Of a stretch of 64,000 nucleotides of DNA, positions 8,580 through 16,997 are shown piece after piece. Below the pieces are notes generated by a model that saw nothing but the letters and a program-made list of their open reading frames with translations, was not told the DNA's origin and made no database searches. Positions within the stretch are counted from its first letter, which is position 1. Every line of letters begins with the position of its first letter. A program made the position numbers and the translations under genes. The DNA is from Pontibacter chinhatensis (GTDB lineage: Bacteria; Bacteroidota; Bacteroidia; Cytophagales; Hymenobacteraceae): contig NZ_FOOT01000004.1 of the NCBI RefSeq assembly GCF_900113285.1, forward strand, positions 434,001 to 498,000, read 5' to 3'.

Positions 8580-8765
8580 TTACGGTTGAGTTAAGTTTGC
8601 TATCCGAAGATGAGTATTCTTAATACAAGCTTAAGTATAAGCGTTTTTCCCTGATTTTAAAAGTATGGACTTGTAAAGCAGAAGGGTGACGCTATTTACA
8701 GTTTGGAAAGGCTATCCGTGGAAGTATAAGTATGGTTTTTGGACGAGGTATAAAGCCCGCTGTTT

Positions 8766-8809
8766 CGGATTCGTAATCCGGGACTTTTAAACGCGGATTT
8801 GCAATCCGC
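8766..8809. repeat. pair of short hairpin repeats (CGGATT-GCAATCCG type)
   Basis: Two palindromes, 8766-8780 (CGGATTCGTAATCCG) and 8793-8809 (GCGGATTTGCAATCCGC). They are of the same type as those at 15756-15879 and 23322-23411, where arms differ in sequence but still pair. Confidence 0.55.
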
Positions 8810-8834
8810 ATAATTGCCTTTTGCTGCAATAGCG

Positions 8835-9230
8835 CTACTCCACGCACCCAAGGTCGATAATAAATTCTCTCTCCATCGTATGATGAATTACTTTAGCCGC
8901 CAAGCTCCCGTTCTGCTTTACAATAGAATCTCCTTCACTCACATAATGATACAGCCCGCTTTTATCGTTTGAAAGGATTAACCGGTATGTTCTTGTTCGA
9001 CTGCGTGCGCTATCTACTATTTCTAACGTTTTATAATTGTGATTTTTGCTGTTTAAAAACTTTCTGCTTACAACGCTGCCCCAATATTCCATTCGCACTG
9101 CTTCCTCATCATTGCACAAGCTGTAGTTGGTTATCCTTTCATCATTCGCTATTATCAACTCGACTGTGATATAGCCTATTGCTCCCAAAGCTATCCAGAT
9201 GATTACTCCTCGTTTTCTTAGCCAGTTCAT
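8835..9230 (-). CDS. hypothetical single-pass membrane protein
   Basis: 131 residues: a basic start MNWLRKRG, one membrane helix at about residues 8-27, then a soluble domain rich in Ser/Arg and ending in Cys. I recognise no family. Base composition is visibly more AT-rich than the GC-rich core genes, and the TATACTT word is absent from it, which would fit recent acquisition. Confidence 0.6.
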   Translation of the reverse strand: MNWLRKRGVIIWIALGAIGYITVELIIANDERITNYSLCNDEEAVRMEYWGSVVSRKFLNSKNHNYKTLEIVDSARSRTRTYRLILSNDKSGLYHYVSEGDSIVKQNGSLAAKVIHHTMEREFIIDLGCVE

Positions 9231-9326
9231 GAAATTGACTCTTTATGCTGCAGGGTAAGATAATACTAAACTTGCGGTTTGAGAAGTTGCTTTTTAGGGG
9301 AGCTAATATCAGTTGTTGGTTCTATA

Positions 9327-9788
9327 TCATAGATTAGAACAGACGTTATTGGCATGGCGAACGGTCAGCCGCCATTTACCATCCTTTTTCATCCAAATGT
9401 TGGTATACCTGCGCTGTATCCTTCTTTCGGCGTTGGGGGCGCCCTTCGCTGGCACAACAACTTCACTGCCCATAACCACCACCATATCATCAAAAAACAG
9501 GAACGTTTCCGGAGTCCGCTCGAAGGCTGTATACCGGATTACCCCCTGCTTTATCAGGTCAAGCAACTCTTGCTTCTCTTTCACGATTCGGTTAGTAGGG
9601 TGATTCACGGTCACCTCATCGTCCATCAAGCTATCCAAAGCCAAGGCATCACCCTTGAATATGGCCGTGGCATGCGCTTGGTCCAACATCTTGATTTCCA
9701 CTTGCAATGCCGTGTTTGGGTCGGGCTGTTGCGCAAGTGCCTGACTAAGAAACAGGAAAGTTAAAATGAAAAGTATAGCGTATCTCAT
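9327..9788 (-). CDS. exported nuclear transport factor 2 / SnoaL-like protein
   Basis: 153 residues with a clear signal peptide (MRYAILFILTFLFLSQALAQ, cleavage likely after ALA) and a mature NTF2-like cone-fold domain of the DUF4440 type. Seen: IFKGDALALDSLMDDEVTVNHP and the C-terminal YTNIWMKKDGKWRLTVRHAN. Many such proteins bind small molecules or act as isomerases; no catalytic residue can be named here. Predicted periplasmic. Confidence 0.75.
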   Translation of the reverse strand: MRYAILFILTFLFLSQALAQQPDPNTALQVEIKMLDQAHATAIFKGDALALDSLMDDEVTVNHPTNRIVKEKQELLDLIKQGVIRYTAFERTPETFLFFDDMVVVMGSEVVVPAKGAPNAERRIQRRYTNIWMKKDGKWRLTVRHANNVCSNL

Positions 9789-9922
9789 AGCAGCGCCTAT
9801 TTATAGACTGTACGAGCTTCTCCATCTTTAAGTGGAGGTAATAAAAAACTCGCCGCTAACTCTCGCTATCTATATCTTAGTTGAAGGAATTAATCTTTTA
9901 TCCCGCTTTTCCGGTACGGGGT

Positions 9923-10780
9923 TTAAAAGTTCTCAAACCAATCTTTTTTGATTTTTACCTTTTCCACCAACTCCACTTCAACCCCTAAACGAAGTTCTTT
10001 TAGCTTATCGGCAAATTCATTCCCATCTATTAAGTCAATAGGTGGTGCGCCATCCCTGTTTGCTTCTTTTTTAGCCTCTCTTGTAAAGTTGCCGGTTGTG
10101 AGTATAAGCCCTTTGTCGGCTCTGCCAATCATGGCTCCTCTAAAATCCCTTACCACGCTTGAACCAACACTCCCTTGGTATCTTTTGGCCTGAAAGACTA
10201 CATGAAAGGAAAGTACTCCGCCAAGCCGGATGAGCCCTTGACCGTCTATACCTCCATCATTGGAACGCTGCGTAACCTCCACATTTAAGAAACCGAGTTC
10301 ACGTAAAAGCCTTTGGCAAAGCCGCTCAAACTTCTCTGGAGAAATCTTTTTGACCGCCTCAATCAACTCTTCCTGCCAAGAGAACTCTATCAACTCTTCG
10401 CTTGCGCTCTCTAAGTCTAAAGGCGATGGCTTCTCCTTCACCTGTCGCTCTTCTTTGTCGAGTTTTACTACGGCTCTTTTAACCTGATTTTTATCGACAA
10501 CTGATATGGCTTTGCCTTTTTCAGTTAATGCCCATACTCCTTTTGAAGAGTTTTCCAGCAAACCGTACCTTTTCAGGTAGTTTCTTGCCCACGCCAGCCG
10601 ATACGATAGTTTTGTAGTGCTTTCTCTGTGTATATCATTTGCCTCCTCTTCAGAAAGCTGCAGGATTTCACTGACCTGCTCCTCTATCTCTCTCACAGAG
10701 CCTGAGCCTCCAAGATTTTTAAGAGCTTTTAATGCAGGATTAAACAGGTCGTCATATTTATACTTGAAGATTTCGCTCAT
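9923..10780 (-). CDS. mrr: Mrr-type restriction endonuclease (type IV, modified-DNA dependent)
   Basis: A 285-residue solitary Mrr protein. Seen: N-terminal winged-helix Mrr_N domain (about 1-90), a charged linker, then the Mrr catalytic domain from about 140, with FERLCQRLLRELGF, the acidic GGIDGQG and the FQAKRY strand giving the D...(Q/E)xK nuclease core, followed by a GLILTTGNFTREA block. Mrr enzymes cut DNA carrying foreign methylation. No methylase or specificity subunit is adjacent, as expected for type IV. The gene is clearly more AT-rich than core genes nearby and holds one TATACTT word, suggesting acquisition. Confidence 0.88.
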   Translation of the reverse strand: MSEIFKYKYDDLFNPALKALKNLGGSGSVREIEEQVSEILQLSEEEANDIHRESTTKLSYRLAWARNYLKRYGLLENSSKGVWALTEKGKAISVVDKNQVKRAVVKLDKEERQVKEKPSPLDLESASEELIEFSWQEELIEAVKKISPEKFERLCQRLLRELGFLNVEVTQRSNDGGIDGQGLIRLGGVLSFHVVFQAKRYQGSVGSSVVRDFRGAMIGRADKGLILTTGNFTREAKKEANRDGAPPIDLIDGNEFADKLKELRLGVEVELVEKVKIKKDWFENF

Positions 10781-10885
10781 GATGAAATTGAAGGATTAAG
10801 TATGGCAGCACATAAATATATGATATTTATTATAGAATTTATTTTCTCGCTGCTGGCATCCCTATTTGTTAAGCTCAGCACAAAC

Positions 10886-10912
10886 AAAAAATGGGGACCC
10901 GGAAGTCCCCAT
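10886..10912 (-). terminator. hairpin terminator (identical to 11493-11514)
   Basis: A palindrome at 10891-10912 with stem GGGGAC/GTCCCC, extended by AT pairs, and a T run on the minus strand just past the acetyltransferase stop. The 22-bp palindrome is identical to that at 11493-11514. Confidence 0.75.
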
Positions 10913-10938
10913 CCATTAGCAAATATTTTTAATCGCCC

Positions 10939-11466
10939 TTACCTATCCTTCAACTCTAGCTTCATCATGATGTCGGTTTGCTCGTCATCGCCTAGTTTGA
11001 AGATGTGCTTGTCGAAGGCAACGAAGCCGTTCTTTTTATAAAAACGGATGGCTCTGAGGTTTTCTTCCCAGACGCCCAGCCAGACATAGTCAGCCTTTGC
11101 CTGCCTTGCCACTTGCAGAGCCTTGTCGTAGAGCAGCTGCCCGACACGTTTGCCGTGGTATGCCTTCAGCACATAAATCCGCTCAATCTCAACGGCTTTG
11201 TCGTCTTGCAGCTCTGTCTGCGACTCGCCAAAATTCAGCTTTAAGTACCCGATGACAGAATTACCGAGCATCGCAAAATAGAACGCTGAACCTGGGTTGC
11301 GGAGCTCGGCAGCCAGTTTTTCCAAGGAAAGCTCCTCTTCCAAGTACTTCGCCATGTTCTCCTCTGTATTGTTTGCCGAAAACGTTTCAGAAAAGGTTTG
11401 CCTGCTGATAGCCTGCAGTTGGGTAAGGTCGTTGAGGGTCGCCTCTACTATACTTATGTTATCCAT
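10939..11466 (-). CDS. GNAT family N-acetyltransferase (PaiA/polyamine-acetyltransferase-like)
   Basis: 175 residues from the chosen ATG at 11466 (MDNISIVEATLNDL). The frame is open to 11550, but that would extend through the hairpin at 11493-11514. Seen: RQTFSETF near the N-terminus, IERIYVLKAYHGKRVGQLLY (acetyl-CoA loop), WLGVWEENLRAIRFYKKNGF and a C-terminal FKLGDDEQTDIMM. This last block is typical of PaiA-type spermidine/spermine acetyltransferases, but substrate assignment is only by resemblance. It is bracketed by two identical terminator hairpins. Confidence 0.82.
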   Translation of the reverse strand: MDNISIVEATLNDLTQLQAISRQTFSETFSANNTEENMAKYLEEELSLEKLAAELRNPGSAFYFAMLGNSVIGYLKLNFGESQTELQDDKAVEIERIYVLKAYHGKRVGQLLYDKALQVARQAKADYVWLGVWEENLRAIRFYKKNGFVAFDKHIFKLGDDEQTDIMMKLELKDR

Positions 11467-11492
11467 ACTTTTAGAAACTTTCTTGAACGAAA

Positions 11493-11514
11493 ATGGGGAC
11501 CCGGAAGTCCCCAT
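11493..11514 (-). terminator. hairpin terminator downstream of asd
   Basis: A 22-bp palindrome identical to 10891-10912, followed on the minus strand by four T. A second, weaker hairpin GGACCAGGAAGTCC follows at 11527-11540. Confidence 0.65.
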
Positions 11515-11606
11515 CAGTTCGCTCTCGGACCAGGAAGTCCGGAAGAGCAATTATAGTTTTAAACTATTCTTTTGTCCTTTGTCAAAAAGTCTTTTGTCAA
11601 CCAAAC

Positions 11607-12596
11607 TTACACCAGTTCGTGCTTCACCAGGTACTCGGCAATCTGCACGGCATTTGTCGCAGCGCCTTTGCGCAGGTTATCCGCCACAATCCACATGTTC
11701 ACGGTGCGCGGCTGTGTTTCGTCGAGGCGTACGCGCCCTACGAGTACTTCGTCTTTGCCGTGTGCGTCTTTTGGCATTGGGTAAACAAGGTTCTTCACAT
11801 CGTCTACTATCTTCACGCCTTCGGTCTGGTTCAGGATGCGGTATACTTCGTCCAGCGTAAAGTCCTTCTCAAACTCCACGTTCACCGACTCGGAGTGGCC
11901 GCCCATTACCGGGATGCGCACCGCTGTGGCTGTCACGCGGATAGAGTCGTCGCCCATGATTTTCTTCGTTTCCAGGATCATCTTCATCTCCTCTTTGGTA
12001 TAGCCGTTGTCCTGGAACACATCGATGTGCGGCAGCACGTTCAAATCAATCGGGTAAGGGTAGGCCTTCTCGCCTTCCTTGCCGGCGCGTTCGTTCATCA
12101 GTTGCTCCACCGCCTTCACGCCCGTACCGGTTACCGACTGGTAGGTGCTCACCACAATGCGCTTGGCTTTTAGCTCTTCGTGCAACTTGTTCAGGGCCAC
12201 CACCATCTGAATGGTCGAGCAGTTCGGGTTGGCTATAATCTTATCTTCTTTCGTCAGCTCTTTGGCGTTAATCTCGGGCACCACCAGCTTTTTGGTCGGG
12301 TCCATGCGCCAGGCTGAGGAGTTGTCCACCACCACGGTGCCTACTTCGGCAAATTTCGGGGCCCACTCGGTAGAGGTGCTGCCGCCTGCAGAGAAAATGG
12401 CAATGTGCGGAGCAGCCGCAATCGCGTCCTGCATCCCGATAACCTTTATCTGTTTACCCTTAAACTCCATCTGTTTACCAACAGACCTCTCAGAAGCAAC
12501 CAACATCAACTCTGTTACCGGGAAGTCACGCTCCGCCAGTACTTTCAAAATCTCGCCGCCTACCAATCCGGTGGCGCCTACTACTGCTACTTTCAT
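11607..12596 (-). CDS. asd: aspartate-semialdehyde dehydrogenase
   Basis: 329 residues. It reduces aspartyl-4-phosphate to aspartate semialdehyde with NADPH, the branch point to lysine/diaminopimelate, threonine and methionine; cytoplasmic. Seen: N-terminal Rossmann GATGLVG (7-13), SAGGSTS, SSAWRMDP, catalytic Cys126 in ANPNCST, and the active-site GGHSESVNVEF. Length and motifs are typical of the bacterial short form. It stands alone with its own hairpin terminator and no lysine-pathway neighbours. Confidence 0.95.
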   Translation of the reverse strand: MKVAVVGATGLVGGEILKVLAERDFPVTELMLVASERSVGKQMEFKGKQIKVIGMQDAIAAAPHIAIFSAGGSTSTEWAPKFAEVGTVVVDNSSAWRMDPTKKLVVPEINAKELTKEDKIIANPNCSTIQMVVALNKLHEELKAKRIVVSTYQSVTGTGVKAVEQLMNERAGKEGEKAYPYPIDLNVLPHIDVFQDNGYTKEEMKMILETKKIMGDDSIRVTATAVRIPVMGGHSESVNVEFEKDFTLDEVYRILNQTEGVKIVDDVKNLVYPMPKDAHGKDEVLVGRVRLDETQPRTVNMWIVADNLRKGAATNAVQIAEYLVKHELV

Positions 12597-12963
12597 TGTT
12601 TAGGGTATATAATTAATGGTTTAATTTTTTGATTGTTAAATGGTTGGATTGTTGATTGTTTAGTGCATGAATTCACTCCTTCACTTCTTCAGAGGTGATT
12701 CTTTAACTCCTAAACACTCTAACTCCCCAACTCTCTAACTTCTCCAGCCGCCTCCCGTAATAGTTCTAAAATTTAGAAAGCGGCTGCGTTATCACTTGAC
12801 TCACAGTGTTTTCAAAGCCTGTGAGCGTTTTTAAACTTTGGGCGTGTCCTTTCGCTTACGCGAGCAGGCCGGGCTTTCGCCTCTACTCCTCGCTCACGCT
12901 GCGGGGTGCCGGCTCTATCCCTCACGCAATCGCAATTTCGGAAGTTTTCAGCACAATTCAGGC
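12597..12963. repeat. intergenic region with pyrimidine-rich repeat and a GC-rich repeat fragment
   Basis: This 367-bp gap between divergent asd and the lamin-tail gene holds an AACTC/TCTAACTT-type pyrimidine-rich stretch at about 12701-12742. At 12840-12925 there is a GC-rich block (CTTTCGCTTACGCGAG then CTCGCTCACGCTGCGG and CTATCCCTCACGC) resembling dispersed repeats I associate with Bacteroidota genomes; that resemblance is from memory. No coding gene is supported here. Confidence 0.4.
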
Positions 12964-15690
12964 ATGAAACAAACTTTACCACAATCGTTTGCGCAGAAAA
13001 TTAACTCCTTAATCGCAGCTTTTGCAAGCAAAAGCTTCCGCTACGCATCTATTTCCAGCAGGAAATTCCTACGCCATACTTACCTGGAAAGTATAAAGCC
13101 AGCATATAAGTCGGACTTGGCAGGTGTTTTTATACTTCTGCTGCTCCCGTTTTTGGCCGCCGCCCAGCTGCAGGAAACCTTCTCCGACGGCAATTTCACC
13201 CACAACCCTACCTGGAGCGGCGATGCAGGCAGTTTTACCATCAACCCACAAAACCAGCTACAGTCCGCCGGGCCGGCGGTAACCGGCACCATCCTGCAGC
13301 TCACCACGCCCTCGCAGGCGGCCGTGGGCACCACATGGGAATTCTGGGCCAACCTGCGGCTGGCCACCTCCGCCAGCAATTACACCGATGTGTACCTGAT
13401 TTCCGATAAGCAGGACCTGAAAGCCCCTGACGTGAACGGCTACTTTGTGCGCATCGGCAACACCGCCGACGAGGTGAGCCTCTACCGCAAAGACGCCGGC
13501 AAGGCCGCGGTCATGCTCATCAACGGCCAGGACAAAACCGTGGCCACCAGCAACAATGTGGTGCGTGTGCGGGTAACCCGAAGTATACATCATGAATGGG
13601 AGCTAAGCATAGACGTTAGCGGCACCGGCCAAAGCTACATGAGCCAGGGCACCGCCACCGATGCCACGCATAAGCGCTCCTTATACTTTGGGGTGCTGCT
13701 GCGCTATACTTCGGCCAACAGCCAGCGCTTTTATTTCGACGATTTCAGTATCACCGACACGCAGCCGCCGGTGCTGGAAGAGCTACAAACGGTAAATCCG
13801 CAGGAACTTATACTTCGCTTCAATGAGCCGCTGCAGCCAGAGCAGGCGCAACGTATCACGAACTATACCTTAAATGGAAGTATAAACCCCATCGTGGCGG
13901 AGTTCACCGGGGAAGCCACCGTGCGCCTGGTGTTCGGGCAAAGCTTCAGCACGGGCACCAACGAGCTGCGTATTAACAACCTGCAGGACCTCTACGGCAA
14001 CAGCCTCGCGACGCCCATACTTTCCAGCTTCAGCTTTATTCCTCCGGCCGTGCTGCCTGGCTACAACGAGCTGCTCATTACCGAAATCATGGCTGATGAA
14101 AATCCTGCCGTTGGCCTGCCGGCCCAAGAGTATATCGAGCTGTACAACCCCACCAGCAAGGTGCTGCGGCTGCAGGGCATCCGCTATTCCGATGCTACCT
14201 CCACGGCCATACTTCCGGATGTGCAGCTGTTGCCCAAAGAGTATGCGGTAGTCGTGCCCAACAGCCAGGTGCAGCAGTTTAGCCAGTTCGGCAAAGTAAT
14301 CGGCATCAGCAATTTCCCGAGCCTGAACAACTCCGGCGAGCTATTGCAACTGCGCCAACCCAATGGCAGTCTGATATATGCTGTGAACTATGCCGACACC
14401 TGGTACAAAGACAACGCCAAGCGCGAAGGCGGCTGGAGCCTGGAAATGATAGACGTCACCAACCCCTGCGCCGGCATCGAGAACTGGACAGCCTCCACGG
14501 ACCCACGCGGCGGCACGCCGGCACAGCCTAACGCCGCGGCTACCTTCAACCCCGACAACACGCCGCCTATACTTCTTGATGCCATCACCACCTCGCCAGA
14601 CAGGGTTATACTTCGCTTCAACGAGCGCCTCGACAGCACACAAGCGGCAAGTATAACCCACTACAGCATCAGCCCAAGTATAAACATAGCCAGTGTGCAG
14701 GTGCAAGGCCCGCTGTTCACTGAGGTTATACTTATACTTGCATCCCCGCTGCAGGAGCGGCAGCTCTATACCCTTACCGCCCAAAGTATAACCGATTGCG
14801 CAGGCAACCGCAGTCAGCCCTTAACCGCTACGTTTGCCCTGCCTTCAGCCCCTGCCCCCGGTGATGTGGTCATCAACGAGATTCTCTTCAACCCACGGCC
14901 CGGCGGCGTAGATTTCGTGGAGCTGGTAAACCGCAGCGACAAGTACATCAACCTGAAGGGCTGGCAACTGGCCAACGTCAGCAACGACTCGGTCAGCAAC
15001 CTCCGAAGTATAACCGCCGCCCCTTACGTGCTGGCGCCGGGGCAATACGTAGTACTCACCTCCAACCCTGAGAACATCACAGCCAACTATCCCGCCTCCC
15101 GTGAGGAAACCCTTTTGCGCATGAGCAGCCTGCCCAGCTACCCCGACGATGCCGGCACCGTGGTGGTGGTGCAATCTGATGGCAAAGTGGCAGATAGGTT
15201 CAGCTATGAGGAACGGATGCACTTTGAACTGCTGGATGATGTGAATGGCATTTCGCTGGAGCGGGTGCGGCTGGAGGGACCGAGCACAGCCAGCAACTTC
15301 CACTCGGCGGCTACTACAGTTTTTGCCACGCCAGGATATAAGAATTCGCAATCGCAGGTGGGGGTGCAGGCACAGCGGGTGTTCGAAATCTCGCCCAAGG
15401 TTTTCTCCCCGGACGGCGACGGCTACGAAGATTTTGCCACCATCAATTACCGCACCGACAAAACCGGTTTGGTGGCCAACATCACCGTCTTTGATGCCCA
15501 AGGCCGTGAGATACGTAAGCTAGTGCGCAACGAGTTGCTGGAGGCAAACGGCTTTTTCCGCTGGGACGGCCTGCGCGAGGACGGTGCTAAGGCCAACATC
15601 GGCTATTATATCTTCTACATCGAACTGTTTGGGCTAAACGGGGAGAAGAGCGAGTTTAGGGAGAAAGTAGTGGTTGGAGGAAGATTTTAA
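12964..15690 (+). CDS. large surface protein with lamin-tail and Ig-like domains and gliding-motility-type C-terminus
   Basis: About 908 residues from ATG 12964. Seen: a hydrophobic export segment GVFILLLLPFLAAAQ near residue 55; a concanavalin-like N-terminal domain; an SbsA-type Ig segment (PPVLEELQTVNPQELILRFN); a lamin-tail domain starting LLITEIMADENPA; a second Ig segment; a second lamin-tail domain starting VVINEILFNPRPGG; and a C-terminal FSPDGDGYEDFATI...WDGLREDGAKANIGYYIFYI, the FlgD/CHU_C-like type common on T9SS cargo. The start is doubtful: the signal lies unusually far from ATG 12964, and a TTG at the start of LAGVFILL would give a normal signal. The gene carries 15 TATACTT/AAGTATA words, the densest in the window. 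Confidence 0.75.
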   Translation: MKQTLPQSFAQKINSLIAAFASKSFRYASISSRKFLRHTYLESIKPAYKSDLAGVFILLLLPFLAAAQLQETFSDGNFTHNPTWSGDAGSFTINPQNQLQSAGPAVTGTILQLTTPSQAAVGTTWEFWANLRLATSASNYTDVYLISDKQDLKAPDVNGYFVRIGNTADEVSLYRKDAGKAAVMLINGQDKTVATSNNVVRVRVTRSIHHEWELSIDVSGTGQSYMSQGTATDATHKRSLYFGVLLRYTSANSQRFYFDDFSITDTQPPVLEELQTVNPQELILRFNEPLQPEQAQRITNYTLNGSINPIVAEFTGEATVRLVFGQSFSTGTNELRINNLQDLYGNSLATPILSSFSFIPPAVLPGYNELLITEIMADENPAVGLPAQEYIELYNPTSKVLRLQGIRYSDATSTAILPDVQLLPKEYAVVVPNSQVQQFSQFGKVIGISNFPSLNNSGELLQLRQPNGSLIYAVNYADTWYKDNAKREGGWSLEMIDVTNPCAGIENWTASTDPRGGTPAQPNAAATFNPDNTPPILLDAITTSPDRVILRFNERLDSTQAASITHYSISPSINIASVQVQGPLFTEVILILASPLQERQLYTLTAQSITDCAGNRSQPLTATFALPSAPAPGDVVINEILFNPRPGGVDFVELVNRSDKYINLKGWQLANVSNDSVSNLRSITAAPYVLAPGQYVVLTSNPENITANYPASREETLLRMSSLPSYPDDAGTVVVVQSDGKVADRFSYEERMHFELLDDVNGISLERVRLEGPSTASNFHSAATTVFATPGYKNSQSQVGVQAQRVFEISPKVFSPDGDGYEDFATINYRTDKTGLVANITVFDAQGREIRKLVRNELLEANGFFRWDGLREDGAKANIGYYIFYIELFGLNGEKSEFREKVVVGGRF

Positions 15691-15901
15691 GGTGATAACC
15701 TTAAGCTGGCGCAAGCGCCCGTTTGTGCCTTTAGTGGTGATTCTCCTCGCTGGCGCGGGTTTGCAACCCGTGCCTTTCTATTTTCTCGGATTTGCAATCC
15801 GAGTGGCTTGGAAAGCCATACTTTATACTTCGGCTATGCTAGCTGATTTATACTTTCGCTGGCGCGAGCTTGTAGCTCGTGCCTTTTTATACTTTGAGTT
15901 A
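15691..15901. repeat. cluster of covarying short hairpin repeats
   Basis: Three palindromes: 15756-15770 (CGGGTTTGCAACCCG), 15785-15803 (CTCGGATTTGCAATCCGAG) and 15865-15879 (CGAGCTTGTAGCTCG). The first and third both sit in TGGCGCG...CGTGCC, yet their arms differ by paired changes. TATACTT words lie between them. No gene is supported. Confidence 0.6.
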
Positions 15902-16152
15902 TTCTTTCATAGCCGCCGCTTCCCGCAACCTGAACCAAGCTATTCTTGCTAGCAGCCGTTCTTCCTCTAGCCCCACGAACCCATTGTTGCACTTCATACT
16001 TTGGTGCCCTCCCAGGCCGGGAGGCCTCGCCTTCGGGCATCGCGCGGTGTGCCTGAAGCTGCCTCCGCTCTGCTCCGGCTGCCGCATACGCGGCACCGCA
16101 ACATGCACAAGGCGCTCAACCCAAAGGCTGGGAACAAGTTCGATAGCCACAT
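15902..16152 (+). repeat. long dispersed repeat, copy A
   Basis: About 250 bp matching, in the opposite orientation, the block at 52183-52407. Shared landmarks are TTTCATAGCCGC, CCAAGCTATTC, CGAACCCATTGTTGCA, CCTCCCAGGCCGGGAGGCC, CGCCTTCGGGCA and CCCAAAGGCTGGGA. This copy has about 50 bp (around 16045-16100) that the other lacks. No convincing protein is encoded. Confidence 0.65.
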
Positions 16153-16178
16153 CCTTAGCTATGCAACAAGTATAAACT

Positions 16179-16259
16179 GTCCCCTTGAGGGGCCATAGGG
16201 GTGTTAATCGTTAACAGAAATTCCCCGCCTTAGACAAGGAGGGGCTAGGGGTGGTTGGA
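16179..16259. repeat. CCCCTCC-hairpin repeats
   Basis: A short GTCCCCTTGAGGGG fragment at 16179-16192 with an AGGGGTGTTAATCG tail, then a fuller copy at 16221-16259 (TTCCCCGCC...AAGGAGGGG, GGGGTGGTTGG) in the same orientation as the right inner repeat of the DUF559 element. Confidence 0.6.
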
Positions 16260-16293
16260 ACCAACGTTGCATACACCCCAAGCCTACCGAACG

Positions 16294-16330
16294 AAAAAAG
16301 CCCACCAGGCATGACACCTGGCGGGCTTTT
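16294..16330 (-). terminator. terminator of ndk (bidirectional shape)
   Basis: Stem AAAAGCCC-A-CCAGG / CCTGG-C-GGGCTTTT with a short loop; T-rich on both strands. It lies 26 bp past the ndk stop on the minus strand. Confidence 0.8.
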
Positions 16331-16355
16331 AATCAATAAGTATACTTTAAAAAGC

Positions 16356-16775
16356 TTAGAAGCGCTCGTCGGCAGCGAAGAAGAAGTCGCCTTCAATCTG
16401 CGCGTTCTCGTCAGAGTCGGAGCCGTGGATGGCGTTTGCCTCGATAGACTTGGCATATACCTTACGGATAGTACCTTCCTCCGCCTGGGCAGGGTTAGTG
16501 GCGCCGATCAGCTTGCGGAAATCCTCCACTGCGTTGTCCTTCTCCAGGATCATCGCCACGATAGGGCCAGAAGACATATACTTAACCAGGTCGCCGTAGA
16601 ACGGACGCTCCTTGTGCACCTCATAAAACTTGCCTGCGCGCTCCTCAGACAGCTTTGTCTTTTTCATCGCCACAATACGGAAGCCGCCTTCCTCGATCAT
16701 TTTGGTAATGCCGCCAATATGGTTTTCTGCTACCGCATCAGGCTTAATCATGGTGAATGTGATGTTTCCGGCCAT
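16356..16775 (-). CDS. ndk: nucleoside diphosphate kinase
   Basis: 139 residues from ATG 16775 ([15 protein letters not shown]). It moves the gamma-phosphate of ATP to nucleoside diphosphates through a phosphohistidine; cytoplasmic. Seen: KPDAV near the N-terminus and the active-site [12 protein letters not shown] with the catalytic His. The longer frame to 16841 is ruled out by the family N-terminus and by a TATTTTTG -7 element (16819-16826, minus strand) that would lie inside it. Complete, single gene with its own terminator. Confidence 0.95.
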   Translation of the reverse strand: MAGNITFTMIKPDAVAENHIGGITKMIEEGGFRIVAMKKTKLSEERAGKFYEVHKERPFYGDLVKYMSSGPIVAMILEKDNAVEDFRKLIGATNPAQAEEGTIRKVYAKSIEANAIHGSDSDENAQIEGDFFFAADERF

Positions 16776-16997
16776 GTTCTCTTTTACTTTATCGTTTAAA
16801 ATCTCTACTTTTAGCCTGCAAAAATAGTGGATTTTGGCCAATATTGGTATACTTTTCCGCTATCTTTCATTCATGCGCCGCCTTGTGCCGTGGCCGTGCT
16901 GCGGCACAGGCAACCACACCTACTGTTGCGTAAGACATAATTTATTCGGAAATTCGCGCCTTATATCCTTATCAGTCAGAGGATTTATACTTACCCT

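Noticed and set aside
15674..15952. Possible small gene after the lamin-tail protein
   Set aside because: The frame runs through hairpin repeats and TATACTT words; composition follows the repeats, not coding sequence.
15879..16198. Overlapping short frames in the 15.9-16.2 kb repeat
   Set aside because: The related copy at 52.2 kb has indels that break any frame, so the repeat is not coding.
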